This document shows, piece after piece, positions 8,450 through 15,754 of a DNA stretch of 34,187 bases. Positions within the stretch are counted from its first letter, which is position 1, and every line of letters begins with the position of its first letter. Made by a program: the position numbers and the translations under genes. The notes under the pieces were generated by a model. That model searched no databases and was not told where the DNA came from. It saw nothing but the letters and a program-made list of their open reading frames with translations. The stretch lies in contig NZ_KB455575.1 in NCBI RefSeq assembly GCF_000341735.1, forward strand, positions 3,971,317 to 4,005,503, read 5' to 3'. This DNA is from Methylotuvimicrobium buryatense 5G (GTDB lineage Bacteria > Pseudomonadota > Gammaproteobacteria > Methylococcales > Methylomonadaceae).

Positions 8450-8791
8450 ATGGCCAAAAACATTAAGCAAAAACCGTCGCCGGAAACTCAAGCGGAGGCG
8501 CTGAAAATCGCCAAGGCAACACAGCGTCCGGCACAAACCAAAGAACAAACCAAACTGATCGCCCAGGGTATTGAAAAAGGTATCGATCTTTATAAAAAGC
8601 AGCAAAAGGAAAAGGCGAGAGAGTTGAGCCGGAAGCTCAAGAAAGTTTCCGATCAACAATCGGATTCTTCCGGGTCTGAAAATCAGACTACTGTTGAACG
8701 TATCGTTTATCGGCAACATTGGTTGCCTTGGTTATTATTGGTTCTGAGCTGGTTGGGGTGGGGATTTTATTTTTTTGGTTTCCAACAGTAG
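8450..8791 (+). CDS. DUF2956 family small membrane-anchored protein
   Basis: A 113-aa protein. The N-terminal part (residues 1-60: PSPETQAEALKIAKATQRP, then TKEQTKLIAQGIEKGIDLYKK) matches my recollection of DUF2956, a gammaproteobacterial family of unknown function. A strongly basic and helical middle is followed by a Ser/Asp-rich linker and one C-terminal membrane helix (about 91-112, WLPWLLLVLSWLGWGFYFF), so it is probably a tail-anchored inner-membrane protein facing the cytoplasm. ATG 8450 has AAGGA about eight bases upstream. Divergent from the RibD-like gene. No function can be assigned. Confidence 0.82.
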   Translation: MAKNIKQKPSPETQAEALKIAKATQRPAQTKEQTKLIAQGIEKGIDLYKKQQKEKARELSRKLKKVSDQQSDSSGSENQTTVERIVYRQHWLPWLLLVLSWLGWGFYFFGFQQ

Positions 8792-8876
8792 GCGAGCGCT
8801 CTTGCTATAAATTGTTACCTGATTAGCAAGTTTCTTCAGCTAAAGCCCAAAAACCAGCATATCCCTAGCAGGCACT

Positions 8877-9001
8877 GCCATTAAGTTAAGGACTTTTCCG
8901 TTCGCCCTGAGCTTGTCGAAGGGTGAACGGAAAAGTCCGAGTCGATAAGTTAAGCCGTCCATGGTTCGACAGGCTCACCACGAACGGCTTAACTTAATGG
9001 C
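8877..9001. repeat. Nested cruciform-forming palindrome flanked by TCCCTAGCAGG direct repeats
   Basis: Outer 14-bp perfect inverted repeat (8877-8890 with 8988-9001) encloses two hairpins. The first has a 13-bp stem (8891-8903 with 8925-8937) around CCCTGAGCTTGTCGAAGG. The second has a 12-bp stem (8947-8958 with 8984-8995) around GGTTCGACAGGCTCACC. An 11-bp direct repeat TCCCTAGCAGG lies on either side (8862-8872 and 9007-9017), and the right copy is also the start of the family B element. The arrangement suggests insertion of the palindrome into a pre-existing repeat. Confidence 0.75.
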
Positions 9002-9007
9002 ATTGAT

Positions 9008-9147
9008 CCCTAGCAGGACGGGGTTTGAAACCCCGTCCTAAACGTTTTGACTTTGGCCGAAGTCAGCCGAAATGTTTAGGGCAAACCGAAACGTTGGGGA
9101 CGGGTTAAATAACCCGTCCCGCAGAAGTGGCTACGACTGGCCACTGC
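9008..9147 (+). repeat. Dispersed repeat family B, copy 1
   Basis: About 140 bp starting CCCTAGCAGGACGGGG and containing two strong hairpins: AGGACGGGGTTT/AAACCCCGTCCT near 9016-9040 and GGACGGGTT/AACCCGTCC near 9098-9119, then GCAGTGG-type palindromes at the right. Near-identical copies occur at 22725-22864 and 22917-23032. Non-coding. Confidence 0.85.
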
Positions 9148-9192
9148 TCGGACAATTGGCTTCAGCAAGCTGAATCATCTTGCTAATCAGGA

Positions 9193-9891
9193 ATTGTTGT
9201 AATTATTCAGCATAAGTCATGCCTGACACCAACCTACCGCATGCGCTGAATAGTTACGAATTGTTAAGGTCTGTTTTTCAAGCTTCCACGGTCCTCCGCT
9301 TGTCATAATACGCAAATCCCACGCCTTTTATCCTAAATTCGGCAATCACCCCACGCAAATCACGAAATACACAAAAGTAACCTTGCGGTTACATACTCCC
9401 ATCTGATCGTAAAAGCGTCTCATTGTCGCCGAACACGAGTTACCGACCTCTTAACAAAGCTCATAGTTACAGGGCTTTATTTATCGCGAAATCCTTAGAA
9501 ACAAGCACTGCCAAAAAGTTTCTCGCTTTACTGCTGCGTATGCGAAAGGCTATAAAAGTATCGAATCGATAGGTAACTTATACATCATATATATTGTATA
9601 AGTTACATTGTTGTGCCATAGTGACCCTGCCTCGCGACTTTCATAAATCGAATATCCGGTTAATAACCACTTTTTCATTCGATTGTCGGATGTTTCGGTT
9701 AATGGAAGTCGCAGGCTTCGATATCGGGGATTTTAGAAGGCGAATTCTTGCTTTCCGATTGTGATATCTACCAATGTGTCGAAGACTGAAAATTAACAAC
9801 TGCTAATACTTAGGCTTAGCGGCTTATTCCTTATTTGTTAATGCAAAGCAACAAGTCTTCGGTAACTTTTTAACTCAATGAGGCAATCGAT
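9193..9891. other. Gene-less upstream region of the copper operon
   Basis: No convincing gene in about 700 bp. It contains an imperfect inverted repeat (GTAATTATTCAGC 9199-9211 with GCTGAATAGTTAC 9244-9256) around ATGCCTGACACCAACC (9219-9234), whose inverse recurs near 27091-27106. An AT-rich 11-bp inverted repeat at 9573-9606 is listed separately. The long, AT-rich 5' region could hold control elements for the downstream copper genes, but I cannot assign a promoter with confidence. Confidence 0.5.
9573..9606. promoter_or_regulatory. Perfect 11-bp inverted repeat, candidate operator
   Basis: GTAACTTATAC (9573-9583) and GTATAAGTTAC (9596-9606) form a perfect inverted repeat with a 12-base AT-only-rich spacer. 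It lies about 285 bases before the multicopper oxidase start. It could be a regulator binding site or a transcript hairpin; which regulator, if any, is unknown. No repeat copy was noticed elsewhere in the window. Confidence 0.5.
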
Positions 9892-10851
9892 ATGTATAAA
9901 ACAATAGCAGTCTCTATGTTTGCCGGATTGATGGCAATTTCCATGCTTGCTGGAGCCGAGACGGGGTCTGTTCATTCGATCACACTGAAAGCGGTGGCTC
10001 TGGACTCCGGTCAATTAGCCTATCAAATGGTCAAGCACAAGATTAAAAGCCCTTCCGGTAAAGTCGAAGACATCACGAAACGTTACAGTCAGGAGGCATC
10101 GATACCGGGGCCGGCTATCGTCATGACCGAAGGCGATAAAGCGGAAGTTACCTTGGAACACGGCATCAAGGGCTCTAACGATCCGGTTAGTATTCACGTT
10201 CATGGCGTACATTACAAAATCGATAGTGACGGAACCATGAAAATACTCAATCACGTCAATGACCAAGCCGCCTTTCCCGGCAAACCTTACACCTATAAAT
10301 GGACGGCTGCAGCCGGCACCGCCGGTGCTTGGCCTTATCATGATCATACTTTCGGCAATCCCATGCTAGGTGCCGAGGATAAAGGTTTATACGGAACTTT
10401 GATTATCAATCCGAAAAGCGGCAAGGTACCGGCTCTGATCGACGGCAAAGTCCAAAACGTGGCTATAAAAGACATTAAGCGGGAATTTATTTTGTGGATG
10501 AATGAAACCACGTTCTGGGGCATGGAAGTCAATAATATCGTGAATCGTCAGGTACCGCTTTGGACTAACCCCACTCTTGGCGCTCGTGAGAACGATCTGG
10601 TTCGTTTTCACGTCATCGGTATCGGCACAGGTTTTCATACCTTTCATCTTCATGCCCATCGCTGGATTCAACCCGGCACGACACATATCGTCGATACCTT
10701 CAATATCGGGCCGATTCAACGCGAATCGTTCGTAGTCAAGGCCGGCGAAGGCGTCGGTCCGGGCATGTGGCATTATCACTGCCATGTATTACAACACATG
10801 CAGAGCGGCATGATGGGAGCATTCAAAGTATTCGAATCGGCTCCAAATTAA
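9892..10851 (+). CDS. Two-domain small-laccase-type multicopper oxidase, secreted
   Basis: Periplasmic copper oxidase of 319 aa with an N-terminal signal peptide (MYKTIAVSMFAGLMAISMLAGA). Two cupredoxin domains carry the four histidine motifs of the family: HVHG (His102, His104), YHDH (His150, His152), HTFHLHAH (His249, 252, 254, 256) and HYHCHVLQHMQSGM. In the last, Cys297, His302 and Met307 match the type 1 site spacing (+5, +10) of SLAC-type two-domain laccases, which are trimers with the trinuclear centre between subunits. The reaction would be one-electron oxidation of a substrate coupled to O2 reduction to water; the substrate (phenol, Cu(I), Mn(II) or other) is unknown. GAGG lies upstream at 9880-9883. 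The next gene follows within 37 bp and encodes a copper-site propeller protein, so the two probably act together. Confidence 0.93.
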   Translation: MYKTIAVSMFAGLMAISMLAGAETGSVHSITLKAVALDSGQLAYQMVKHKIKSPSGKVEDITKRYSQEASIPGPAIVMTEGDKAEVTLEHGIKGSNDPVSIHVHGVHYKIDSDGTMKILNHVNDQAAFPGKPYTYKWTAAAGTAGAWPYHDHTFGNPMLGAEDKGLYGTLIINPKSGKVPALIDGKVQNVAIKDIKREFILWMNETTFWGMEVNNIVNRQVPLWTNPTLGARENDLVRFHVIGIGTGFHTFHLHAHRWIQPGTTHIVDTFNIGPIQRESFVVKAGEGVGPGMWHYHCHVLQHMQSGMMGAFKVFESAPN

Positions 10852-10888
10852 TCCGTAAAACAAATACAAAAATTGGAAGGTGAATATC

Positions 10889-12709
10889 ATGAAGAGCTAC
10901 AAAAAAACTTATTTAGCAACGATGGTTGCCGGTATTATCCTGAGTTGGAATGTACAGGCGGCTAAAGCCGATTTGGATGATGCTGTCCTAAGTACGCCGG
11001 GGTTGATGCCATCGGCAACCTTGGAGATGACCGACGAGCCCGGTTTGTGGTTTAAAGATCCGGTCGACGGTGATGCCTTAGTGGTGTTAAAGCCGGGGCA
11101 AGCGGTTCAAATAAAAATGGGCGATACCCGAACGGAACACACCATAACCAGTTTGCTTTGGCCGGCGGGAGCGAAGGATTTTCCGATCGATCAAGACCAA
11201 CCGTCTAACGTGAGTATTACTAAAGCTTTGGACACACCGGGGCTTTATGTCTTTACCTGTAAAGTTCATCCGTATATGTTCGGCGCCGTCGTGGTCGACG
11301 ACCCGGCAACCGAAGGTCTCGATATCGGTTCCGAACTGACATTGGTAACGGGCGTAACAGTCCCGGCCGATAGCGATATTGCCAAGCGTTTGCTGCGTAC
11401 CTTTTTCGTGGTCACTACGCCGGACTTATGGCGCGATTACCGGGAGCCGGAATGGAAAGTGAGTCTTCCGGATATACCCTTGAATATCAAAGGCCAAACC
11501 ATCAGTCTCAGCGCGTTGAGTTTGTCCATGCCTAATAAGTTGTTCAACCCTAAAACGCCCGGAGTCGGCGAGGTTTGGGTGAATACCCAATTCGAAATGA
11601 TCGAAGGGAAAACGAAACCCGGTTCGGCGACGCGTATCGACGCGGCTAACTGGAAATTAGTCAACAAAGTCAAAGGGGTAGAGCAAGACTTGAATCACCC
11701 GCATAATATGTGGCCCGATCAGCGCTATCAATATATTTATCAGACGCAATGGTTCGATAAAAGACTGATGACCTTCGAGCGCGAAAGCGGTAAAGTGACC
11801 AGTAACGTCGAAGTCGGTGAATCGCCATCGCATGTCTTGACACGTCCCGGCGATGATAATCTGTATGTCGCGATCAACAATAGCGAACATGTCGTTAAAA
11901 TGAAAGGCGGTAGCCGCCCCGCGGCAATCAAAAGCATCAGCACCGGGAAAAATAGCGGACCTCATGGGCATTTTATTACCGATGACGGAAAATATATGGT
12001 GACCCCGAATGCCTTGGCAAGTAGCGTGTCGGTCGTCGATCTCGACACCGAAAAAAATACCATGATTCCGACCGGAGGCGTCATTCCGATAGCGGTGTGG
12101 GGAACGCCTGACGGTCAACGTGCCTACGTCGCCAATCTGTTGGGCACGCCGCCGCTGTTAAGCAGTTTGACGGTCATCGATATTCCGGGCAAGAAGAAAT
12201 TGTCCGACATCGACCTGGCCGCCGATTACGATCCGATATCGGGAAAAATCAGCGGCGAGGCATACGGGTTGTTGCCGATACAAACGCCGGTTAGTCCTGA
12301 CGGTAAGTATGTAGTGACAGCGAATACCTTGAGCATGAGCATCACGATTGTCGATACCGCAACCAATAAAGTCGTCAAAAGCTTGCCTTGCGAGGCGGGA
12401 TGTCATGGCGTTCATTTCGGCATGAAAAAAGGCGGCGGGTACTATGCTTATGTGGCCAGCAAGTTCGCTAATAATCTGTTGGTTGTGGATATGGATAAGC
12501 TTGAGGTGGCCGGCAGTATTTTATTGGCCGATGACAAAGATAGCAGCATAAAAGCCCATAACGGCATGGGCGGGCAGGGCGTGTTGCCGTTGCCGTTGGT
12601 TGAACACGGCTATTTGGCGCAAACCTTGAAATTAAGCGGAAAAAAAGAGTTGAGTCCGCAAGTGGAAGGCTGGTTGAAGCAATTGACCAAGGAACAAAAA
12701 GGGATTTGA
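10889..12709 (+). CDS. Secreted cupredoxin / NosZ-like beta-propeller protein
   Basis: A 606-aa periplasmic protein; ATG 10889 is preferred over GTG 10880 because GGAAGG (10875-10880) is correctly spaced and a signal peptide follows (YLATMVAGIILSWNVQA). Residues about 35-145 form a type 1 cupredoxin domain with likely ligands His84 (TEHTI), Cys124, His127 and Met130 (CKVHPYM). From about 255 a beta-propeller follows with YVTN/NosZ-like blades (DDGKYMVTPNALASSVSVVD; PDGKYVVTANTLSMSITIVD). Blade starts bear histidines: HPHNMW (270, 272), PSHV, GPHGHF (359, 361), CHGVHF (506, 509), KAHNG. HPH followed by a DQRYQYIY strand recalls the nitrous oxide reductase CuZ propeller, where HHPH occurs, but there is no binuclear CuA domain and several CuZ ligands seem absent. 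It follows the laccase gene at 37 bp and is surely cotranscribed. Likely an electron-transfer or substrate-binding partner; the reaction is unknown. Confidence 0.8.
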   Translation: MKSYKKTYLATMVAGIILSWNVQAAKADLDDAVLSTPGLMPSATLEMTDEPGLWFKDPVDGDALVVLKPGQAVQIKMGDTRTEHTITSLLWPAGAKDFPIDQDQPSNVSITKALDTPGLYVFTCKVHPYMFGAVVVDDPATEGLDIGSELTLVTGVTVPADSDIAKRLLRTFFVVTTPDLWRDYREPEWKVSLPDIPLNIKGQTISLSALSLSMPNKLFNPKTPGVGEVWVNTQFEMIEGKTKPGSATRIDAANWKLVNKVKGVEQDLNHPHNMWPDQRYQYIYQTQWFDKRLMTFERESGKVTSNVEVGESPSHVLTRPGDDNLYVAINNSEHVVKMKGGSRPAAIKSISTGKNSGPHGHFITDDGKYMVTPNALASSVSVVDLDTEKNTMIPTGGVIPIAVWGTPDGQRAYVANLLGTPPLLSSLTVIDIPGKKKLSDIDLAADYDPISGKISGEAYGLLPIQTPVSPDGKYVVTANTLSMSITIVDTATNKVVKSLPCEAGCHGVHFGMKKGGGYYAYVASKFANNLLVVDMDKLEVAGSILLADDKDSSIKAHNGMGGQGVLPLPLVEHGYLAQTLKLSGKKELSPQVEGWLKQLTKEQKGI

Positions 12710-12720
12710 TAAAACGATTG

Positions 12721-12743
12721 GCCGGGAAAGTAATTTTCCCGGC
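12721..12743. terminator. Hairpin after the copper operon
   Basis: GCCGGGAAA (12721-12729) and TTTCCCGGC (12735-12743) form a perfect 9-bp stem with a five-base loop, eleven bases after the propeller stop. No U-tract follows, so it is either a weak intrinsic terminator or a 3'-end stabilising hairpin. Confidence 0.55.
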
Positions 12744-12871
12744 AGCATTATGTATTGATTAAGACTCTAAATATCTTCTGGGCTAGTCAAATGCCCGTCA
12801 AAGGACGCTATGAATACTGACCCACCCGCGCTTTTGGGCGTGCGGTACATGACGAAAATCCTGGCGTAAAG

Positions 12872-12932
12872 TCAAGAGCGTCCGGTCAAGTGCTCAGGCG
12901 CGAAATCGTCGACCGCGATCGCTTTCATTTTC
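12872..12932 (-). pseudogene. Relic of a second fadE 3' end
   Basis: On the minus strand the sequence reads ...KAIAVDDFAPEHLTGRS-stop, with the stop at 12872-12874. This matches the last residues of the intact fadE (KAIAVDDFAPDQLSGGT), and 34 bases are identical (12894-12927 against 13219-13252). Upstream homology stops at about 12932, where a palindrome-rich repeat begins. The tail differs in sequence from the real gene, so it is not a recent exact duplication. It suggests either an old second fadE copy or exchange of the gene's 3' end during repeat insertion. Confidence 0.7.
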
Positions 12933-12935
12933 ACG

Positions 12936-13135
12936 CTCTTTCCCAAGCTCCAGCTTGGGAAAGACACACCGGAAGCTCCAGCTTCTTGAGACCGACACAA
13001 CCTCCGCGCATTCTCAATCACCCCCGACTCGCTCGCTCGTTCAATCTTTCTTGATTATCGGGAAGCTAGAGCTTCCTGAACAGGTTACCCAAGCTGGAGC
13101 TTGGGTAACAGCATATTTTAGTTTTTGCGACTACG
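12936..13135. repeat. Palindrome-rich repeat family E, copy 1
   Basis: About 200 bp built of short perfect palindromes: CCCAAGCTCCAGCTTGGG near 12952-12969, GGAAGCTCCAGCTTC near 12971, GGAAGCTAGAGCTTCC near 13061-13076 and ACCCAAGCTGGAGCTTGGGT near 13088-13107, with a conserved spacer around CTCGCTCGTTCAATCTTTCTTG. An inverted copy lies at 22415-22595. Open frames across it are translations of the repeat. It is followed by a CTTGCTAATCAGG end (13155-13193) like that at 9180-9192. Together these fill the gap between the copper operon and fadE. Confidence 0.85.
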
Positions 13136-13196
13136 ACTAACCCCAGCTTGGACACTTGGCTTCGGCAAGCTGAAGCATCTTGCTAATCAGGTGAAG

Positions 13197-15500
13197 TTAA
13201 GTACCACCGCTCAATTGATCAGGCGCGAAATCGTCGACCGCGATCGCTTTCAGTTTGGCTTGCTCGGCTTTTTCGAGTAATGCATATTCGTCCTTGTCGA
13301 TCAATTCCGATGCCAAAGCCTGCTGCAGTAGGGATGACGGCATTCCTTTGGGCAACGCTCCTTGTTTTTGCGCGGCGCGGATTTTTGCCTCGGCCGGTGC
13401 GGCCTCGAGTACTGCCTTGAAGGCCGTCTCGATGCGGCCGGTAGGATCGTCCGGGTCGGTGTTGATATAAATACCGTCGGTTAAACGTTCGCGCGCAGGG
13501 TTGTCGCTCAACAGCAGTTTTGCGAGAGGGCCTGTCAAGGTATCGCGCGGCGGCGCGCAGGGACTTCCGAGCGGATACAACAGGGCACGCAGCAAGCCGG
13601 CCGAAAGTGCCGCCGGCAGTAGCCGAAGTGCTTCCGATAACGATTGTTGGGCATGATACAGGCTGTCTTGGCAGGCCCAATGCAACAGCGGCAGGTCGTC
13701 CGAGGGCGCGCCTTGATTGTCGAAATGTTTGAGTACGCAGGAACACAAGTATAAGTGGCTCAGCACGTCGGCCAGCCGCCCGGAAATGCGTTCCTTGCGT
13801 TTGAGTCGGCCGCCCAGCGTCAGCAGCGCGACATCGGCGGCCAGCGCAAAGCCTGTGCTAAGCCGCGTCAATTGCCGGTAATAACGCTTCGTATGCCGGT
13901 TACCGGGCGCGGCGGTCAGTCGCGAACCGCCAACGCCGAACCAGAGCCCTCTAAGGATGTTCCTTAGAAAAAAACGGATATGCCGCCACACTACCGAGTC
14001 GAATTCACGCAAGGCTTGGGCCGTATCGGTTCGATTCAATGATTGTATTTCTTGCTGCACGAAGGGATGGCAGCGCACCGAACCTTGGCCGAAAATCATC
14101 ATTGTGCGAGTTAGAATGTTCGCGCCCTCGACCGTGATGCCGACCGGGACGACTTGATACAAACGGCCAATTGCGTTGGAAGGCCCCAGACAAATGCCCG
14201 AACCGCCTTGAATATCCATGCCGTCGTTGACGATCCGCCGCATGCCTTCGGTGAGTTGGTATTTCAATATCGCCGAGATCACCGCCGGTTTTTCGCCGGC
14301 ATCGAGCGCCGCGCAGGTTACTTGGCGAGCGGCGTCCATCAGATAGGCGCTGCCGGCCATGCGCGCCAGCACCTCTTCAATGCCTTCGAAGGCTCCGATC
14401 GGCAGATTGAACTGGTGCCTGATCCGCGCATAGGCGCCGGTGTTGCGGCAGATGAATTTGGCCGCGCCGACGCTCAGCGCCGGCAGCGAAATCGCGCGGC
14501 CGGTGGCGAGGCATTGCATCAACATTTTCCAGCCTTGACCGGCTTGTGCCGCGCCGCCGATGATCCAGTCGAGCGGAATGAAAACATCCTTGCCCCAGTT
14601 AGGGCCGTTCTGGAAGGCCGAATCGAGCGGAAAGTGGCGGCGGCCGATCGAAATACCCGGCGTATCGGTCGGAATTAGCGCGACGGTAATGCCGATGTCT
14701 TCGGTTTCGCCCAACAGCCGGTCGGGATCGTAAAGCTTGAACGCCAATCCCAGAACCGTGGCGACCGGGCCTAGCGTAATATAACGCTTCTCCCAATTGA
14801 GCCGTATGCCCAAAACTTGTTCATTGCCTTCGAACGCGCCGTAACAGACGATGCCGGTATCGGGCATCGCGCCGGCATCGCTGCCGGCCAGCGGGCCGGT
14901 TAGCGCGAATGCCGGTATTTCGAGGCCGTCGGCTAAACGCGGCAGATAATGATTCTTTTGCTGTTCGGTGCCGTAGGCCAGCAATAATTTGGCCGGTCCC
15001 AATGAATTCGGGACCATGACCGTGACTGCGGCGGTCGTGCTGCGGCTGGCGAGTTTCATGACGATTTGCGAATGCGCGAAATCGGAAAACTCCAGACCGC
15101 CGTAGCGTTTCGGTATGATGATGCCGCAAAATTTATGTTGTTTGATATAGTCCCAGACTTCCTTCGGTAAGTCTCGGCGCTTGAAGGTGATGTCCCAGTC
15201 GTCGAGCATCGCGCACAGGGTTTCCACAGTTCCGTCGATAAAGGCGCGTTCCTCGTCGCTCAGACGCGCCGCAGGCAGCGCCGCGATTTTGGCCCAGTCC
15301 GGCCGGCCCGTGAACAGTTCGGCGTCCCACCAGGTATTGCCTGCTTCGAGCGCTTCGCGTTCGGTTTGCGACATCGGCGGCAGATTGCGGCGCATGACCT
15401 TGAACAGCGGCCGGGTCAGTAGACTGCGGCGTATCGGAGCATAGGCAACGAGTCCGGCTAGGATAAGCCCGCTCGATACGGCGATAATGAATTCGGTCAT
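13197..15500 (-). CDS. fadE: Acyl-CoA dehydrogenase, FadE type
   Basis: FAD enzyme catalysing the first step of fatty-acid beta-oxidation, acyl-CoA to trans-2-enoyl-CoA. At 767 aa it is of the long FadE class (the E. coli protein is about 814), not the 380-aa class. An N-terminal hydrophobic helix (residues 4-21) suggests membrane association. Family features: PLFKVMRRNLPPMSQTERE (31-49), the flavin/substrate segment TGPLAGSDAGAMPDTG at 201 onward, and GGSGICLGPSNAIGRLYQ with VEGANILTRTMMIFGQG later. The start is ATG 15500 with AGGA upstream. It is the last gene of the acyltransferase-fadA-fadN-fadE order but is separated from fadN by 254 bp containing a family A repeat, so it may be expressed separately. 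A relic of another fadE 3' end lies downstream. Confidence 0.93.
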   Translation of the reverse strand: MTEFIIAVSSGLILAGLVAYAPIRRSLLTRPLFKVMRRNLPPMSQTEREALEAGNTWWDAELFTGRPDWAKIAALPAARLSDEERAFIDGTVETLCAMLDDWDITFKRRDLPKEVWDYIKQHKFCGIIIPKRYGGLEFSDFAHSQIVMKLASRSTTAAVTVMVPNSLGPAKLLLAYGTEQQKNHYLPRLADGLEIPAFALTGPLAGSDAGAMPDTGIVCYGAFEGNEQVLGIRLNWEKRYITLGPVATVLGLAFKLYDPDRLLGETEDIGITVALIPTDTPGISIGRRHFPLDSAFQNGPNWGKDVFIPLDWIIGGAAQAGQGWKMLMQCLATGRAISLPALSVGAAKFICRNTGAYARIRHQFNLPIGAFEGIEEVLARMAGSAYLMDAARQVTCAALDAGEKPAVISAILKYQLTEGMRRIVNDGMDIQGGSGICLGPSNAIGRLYQVVPVGITVEGANILTRTMMIFGQGSVRCHPFVQQEIQSLNRTDTAQALREFDSVVWRHIRFFLRNILRGLWFGVGGSRLTAAPGNRHTKRYYRQLTRLSTGFALAADVALLTLGGRLKRKERISGRLADVLSHLYLCSCVLKHFDNQGAPSDDLPLLHWACQDSLYHAQQSLSEALRLLPAALSAGLLRALLYPLGSPCAPPRDTLTGPLAKLLLSDNPARERLTDGIYINTDPDDPTGRIETAFKAVLEAAPAEAKIRAAQKQGALPKGMPSSLLQQALASELIDKDEYALLEKAEQAKLKAIAVDDFAPDQLSGGT

Positions 15501-15595
15501 GGCTTAATTCCTGTTGCTGTGTCAGTTCGTAGGTTTGGGTTCTTTATCTAATTTTTCGATATGCAAAACTCCGTTCTGGCAATGCCGGTTCCGGA

Positions 15596-15681
15596 GAGGG
15601 TGCGGTTGCTCGATCGACAGCCGCCGTCGAGCCTACATGGACGTATTCACGGCGTCCTGTCGGGCGAGTGACCGCACCCTC
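15596..15681 (+). repeat. Dispersed palindromic repeat family A, copy 2, in the fadN-fadE gap
   Basis: An 86-bp shorter version of the element at 4575, beginning GAGGGTGCGGTTGCTCGATC and ending CGCACCCTC, lacking the internal GGCGGCAGGG hairpin. Similarity to other copies extends outside the terminal repeats: the left flank (TTTATCTAATTTTTCGATAT, 15542-15561) matches the right flank of the 27261 copy, and the right flank (CTTTCATTTGCCGGGGCGAT, 15693-15712) matches that of the 24339 copy. The full unit may therefore be about 190 bp. Confidence 0.85.
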
Positions 15682-15754
15682 CGTCACCAGACTACTTTCA
15701 TTTGCCGGGGCGATGGCCAGGCCTTCATGAACGTTACGTTGCTCGATTGCCCCG

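Larger units (their letters stand above)
8818..9192. repeat. Composite repeat island with GATTAGCAAG ends
   Basis: CCTGATTAGCAAG near 8818-8830 and its inverse CTTGCTAATCAGG at 9180-9192 bracket about 375 bp made of several repeats: a nested palindrome (8877-9001) and a family B element (9008-9147). A closely similar right-hand end (TTGGCTTC.GCAAGCTGAA.CATCTTGC) recurs at 13155-13193 beside another repeat. The island has no coding capacity and fills half of the 1.1-kb gap before the copper operon. Confidence 0.6.

Noticed and set aside
11657-12118. 153-aa minus-strand frame inside the propeller gene
   Set aside because: Shadow of the propeller repeats, whose plus-strand product has signal peptide and recognised motifs.
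10889-12709. Genuine nitrous oxide reductase (NosZ)
   Set aside because: No CuA binuclear motif, the copper domain is N-terminal and has a single Cys, HHPH is NHPH here, and no nos genes adjoin.
12955-13140. 61-aa frame with GKLELPEQVTQAGAWVTAYFSF, and a similar minus frame at 22240-22491
   Set aside because: Both are translations of the palindrome-rich family E repeat in opposite orientation, not conserved genes.
14154-14678. 174-aa plus-strand frame opposite fadE, and several others of 60-100 aa there
   Set aside because: Antisense shadows of a high-GC coding region with strong family matches on the minus strand.
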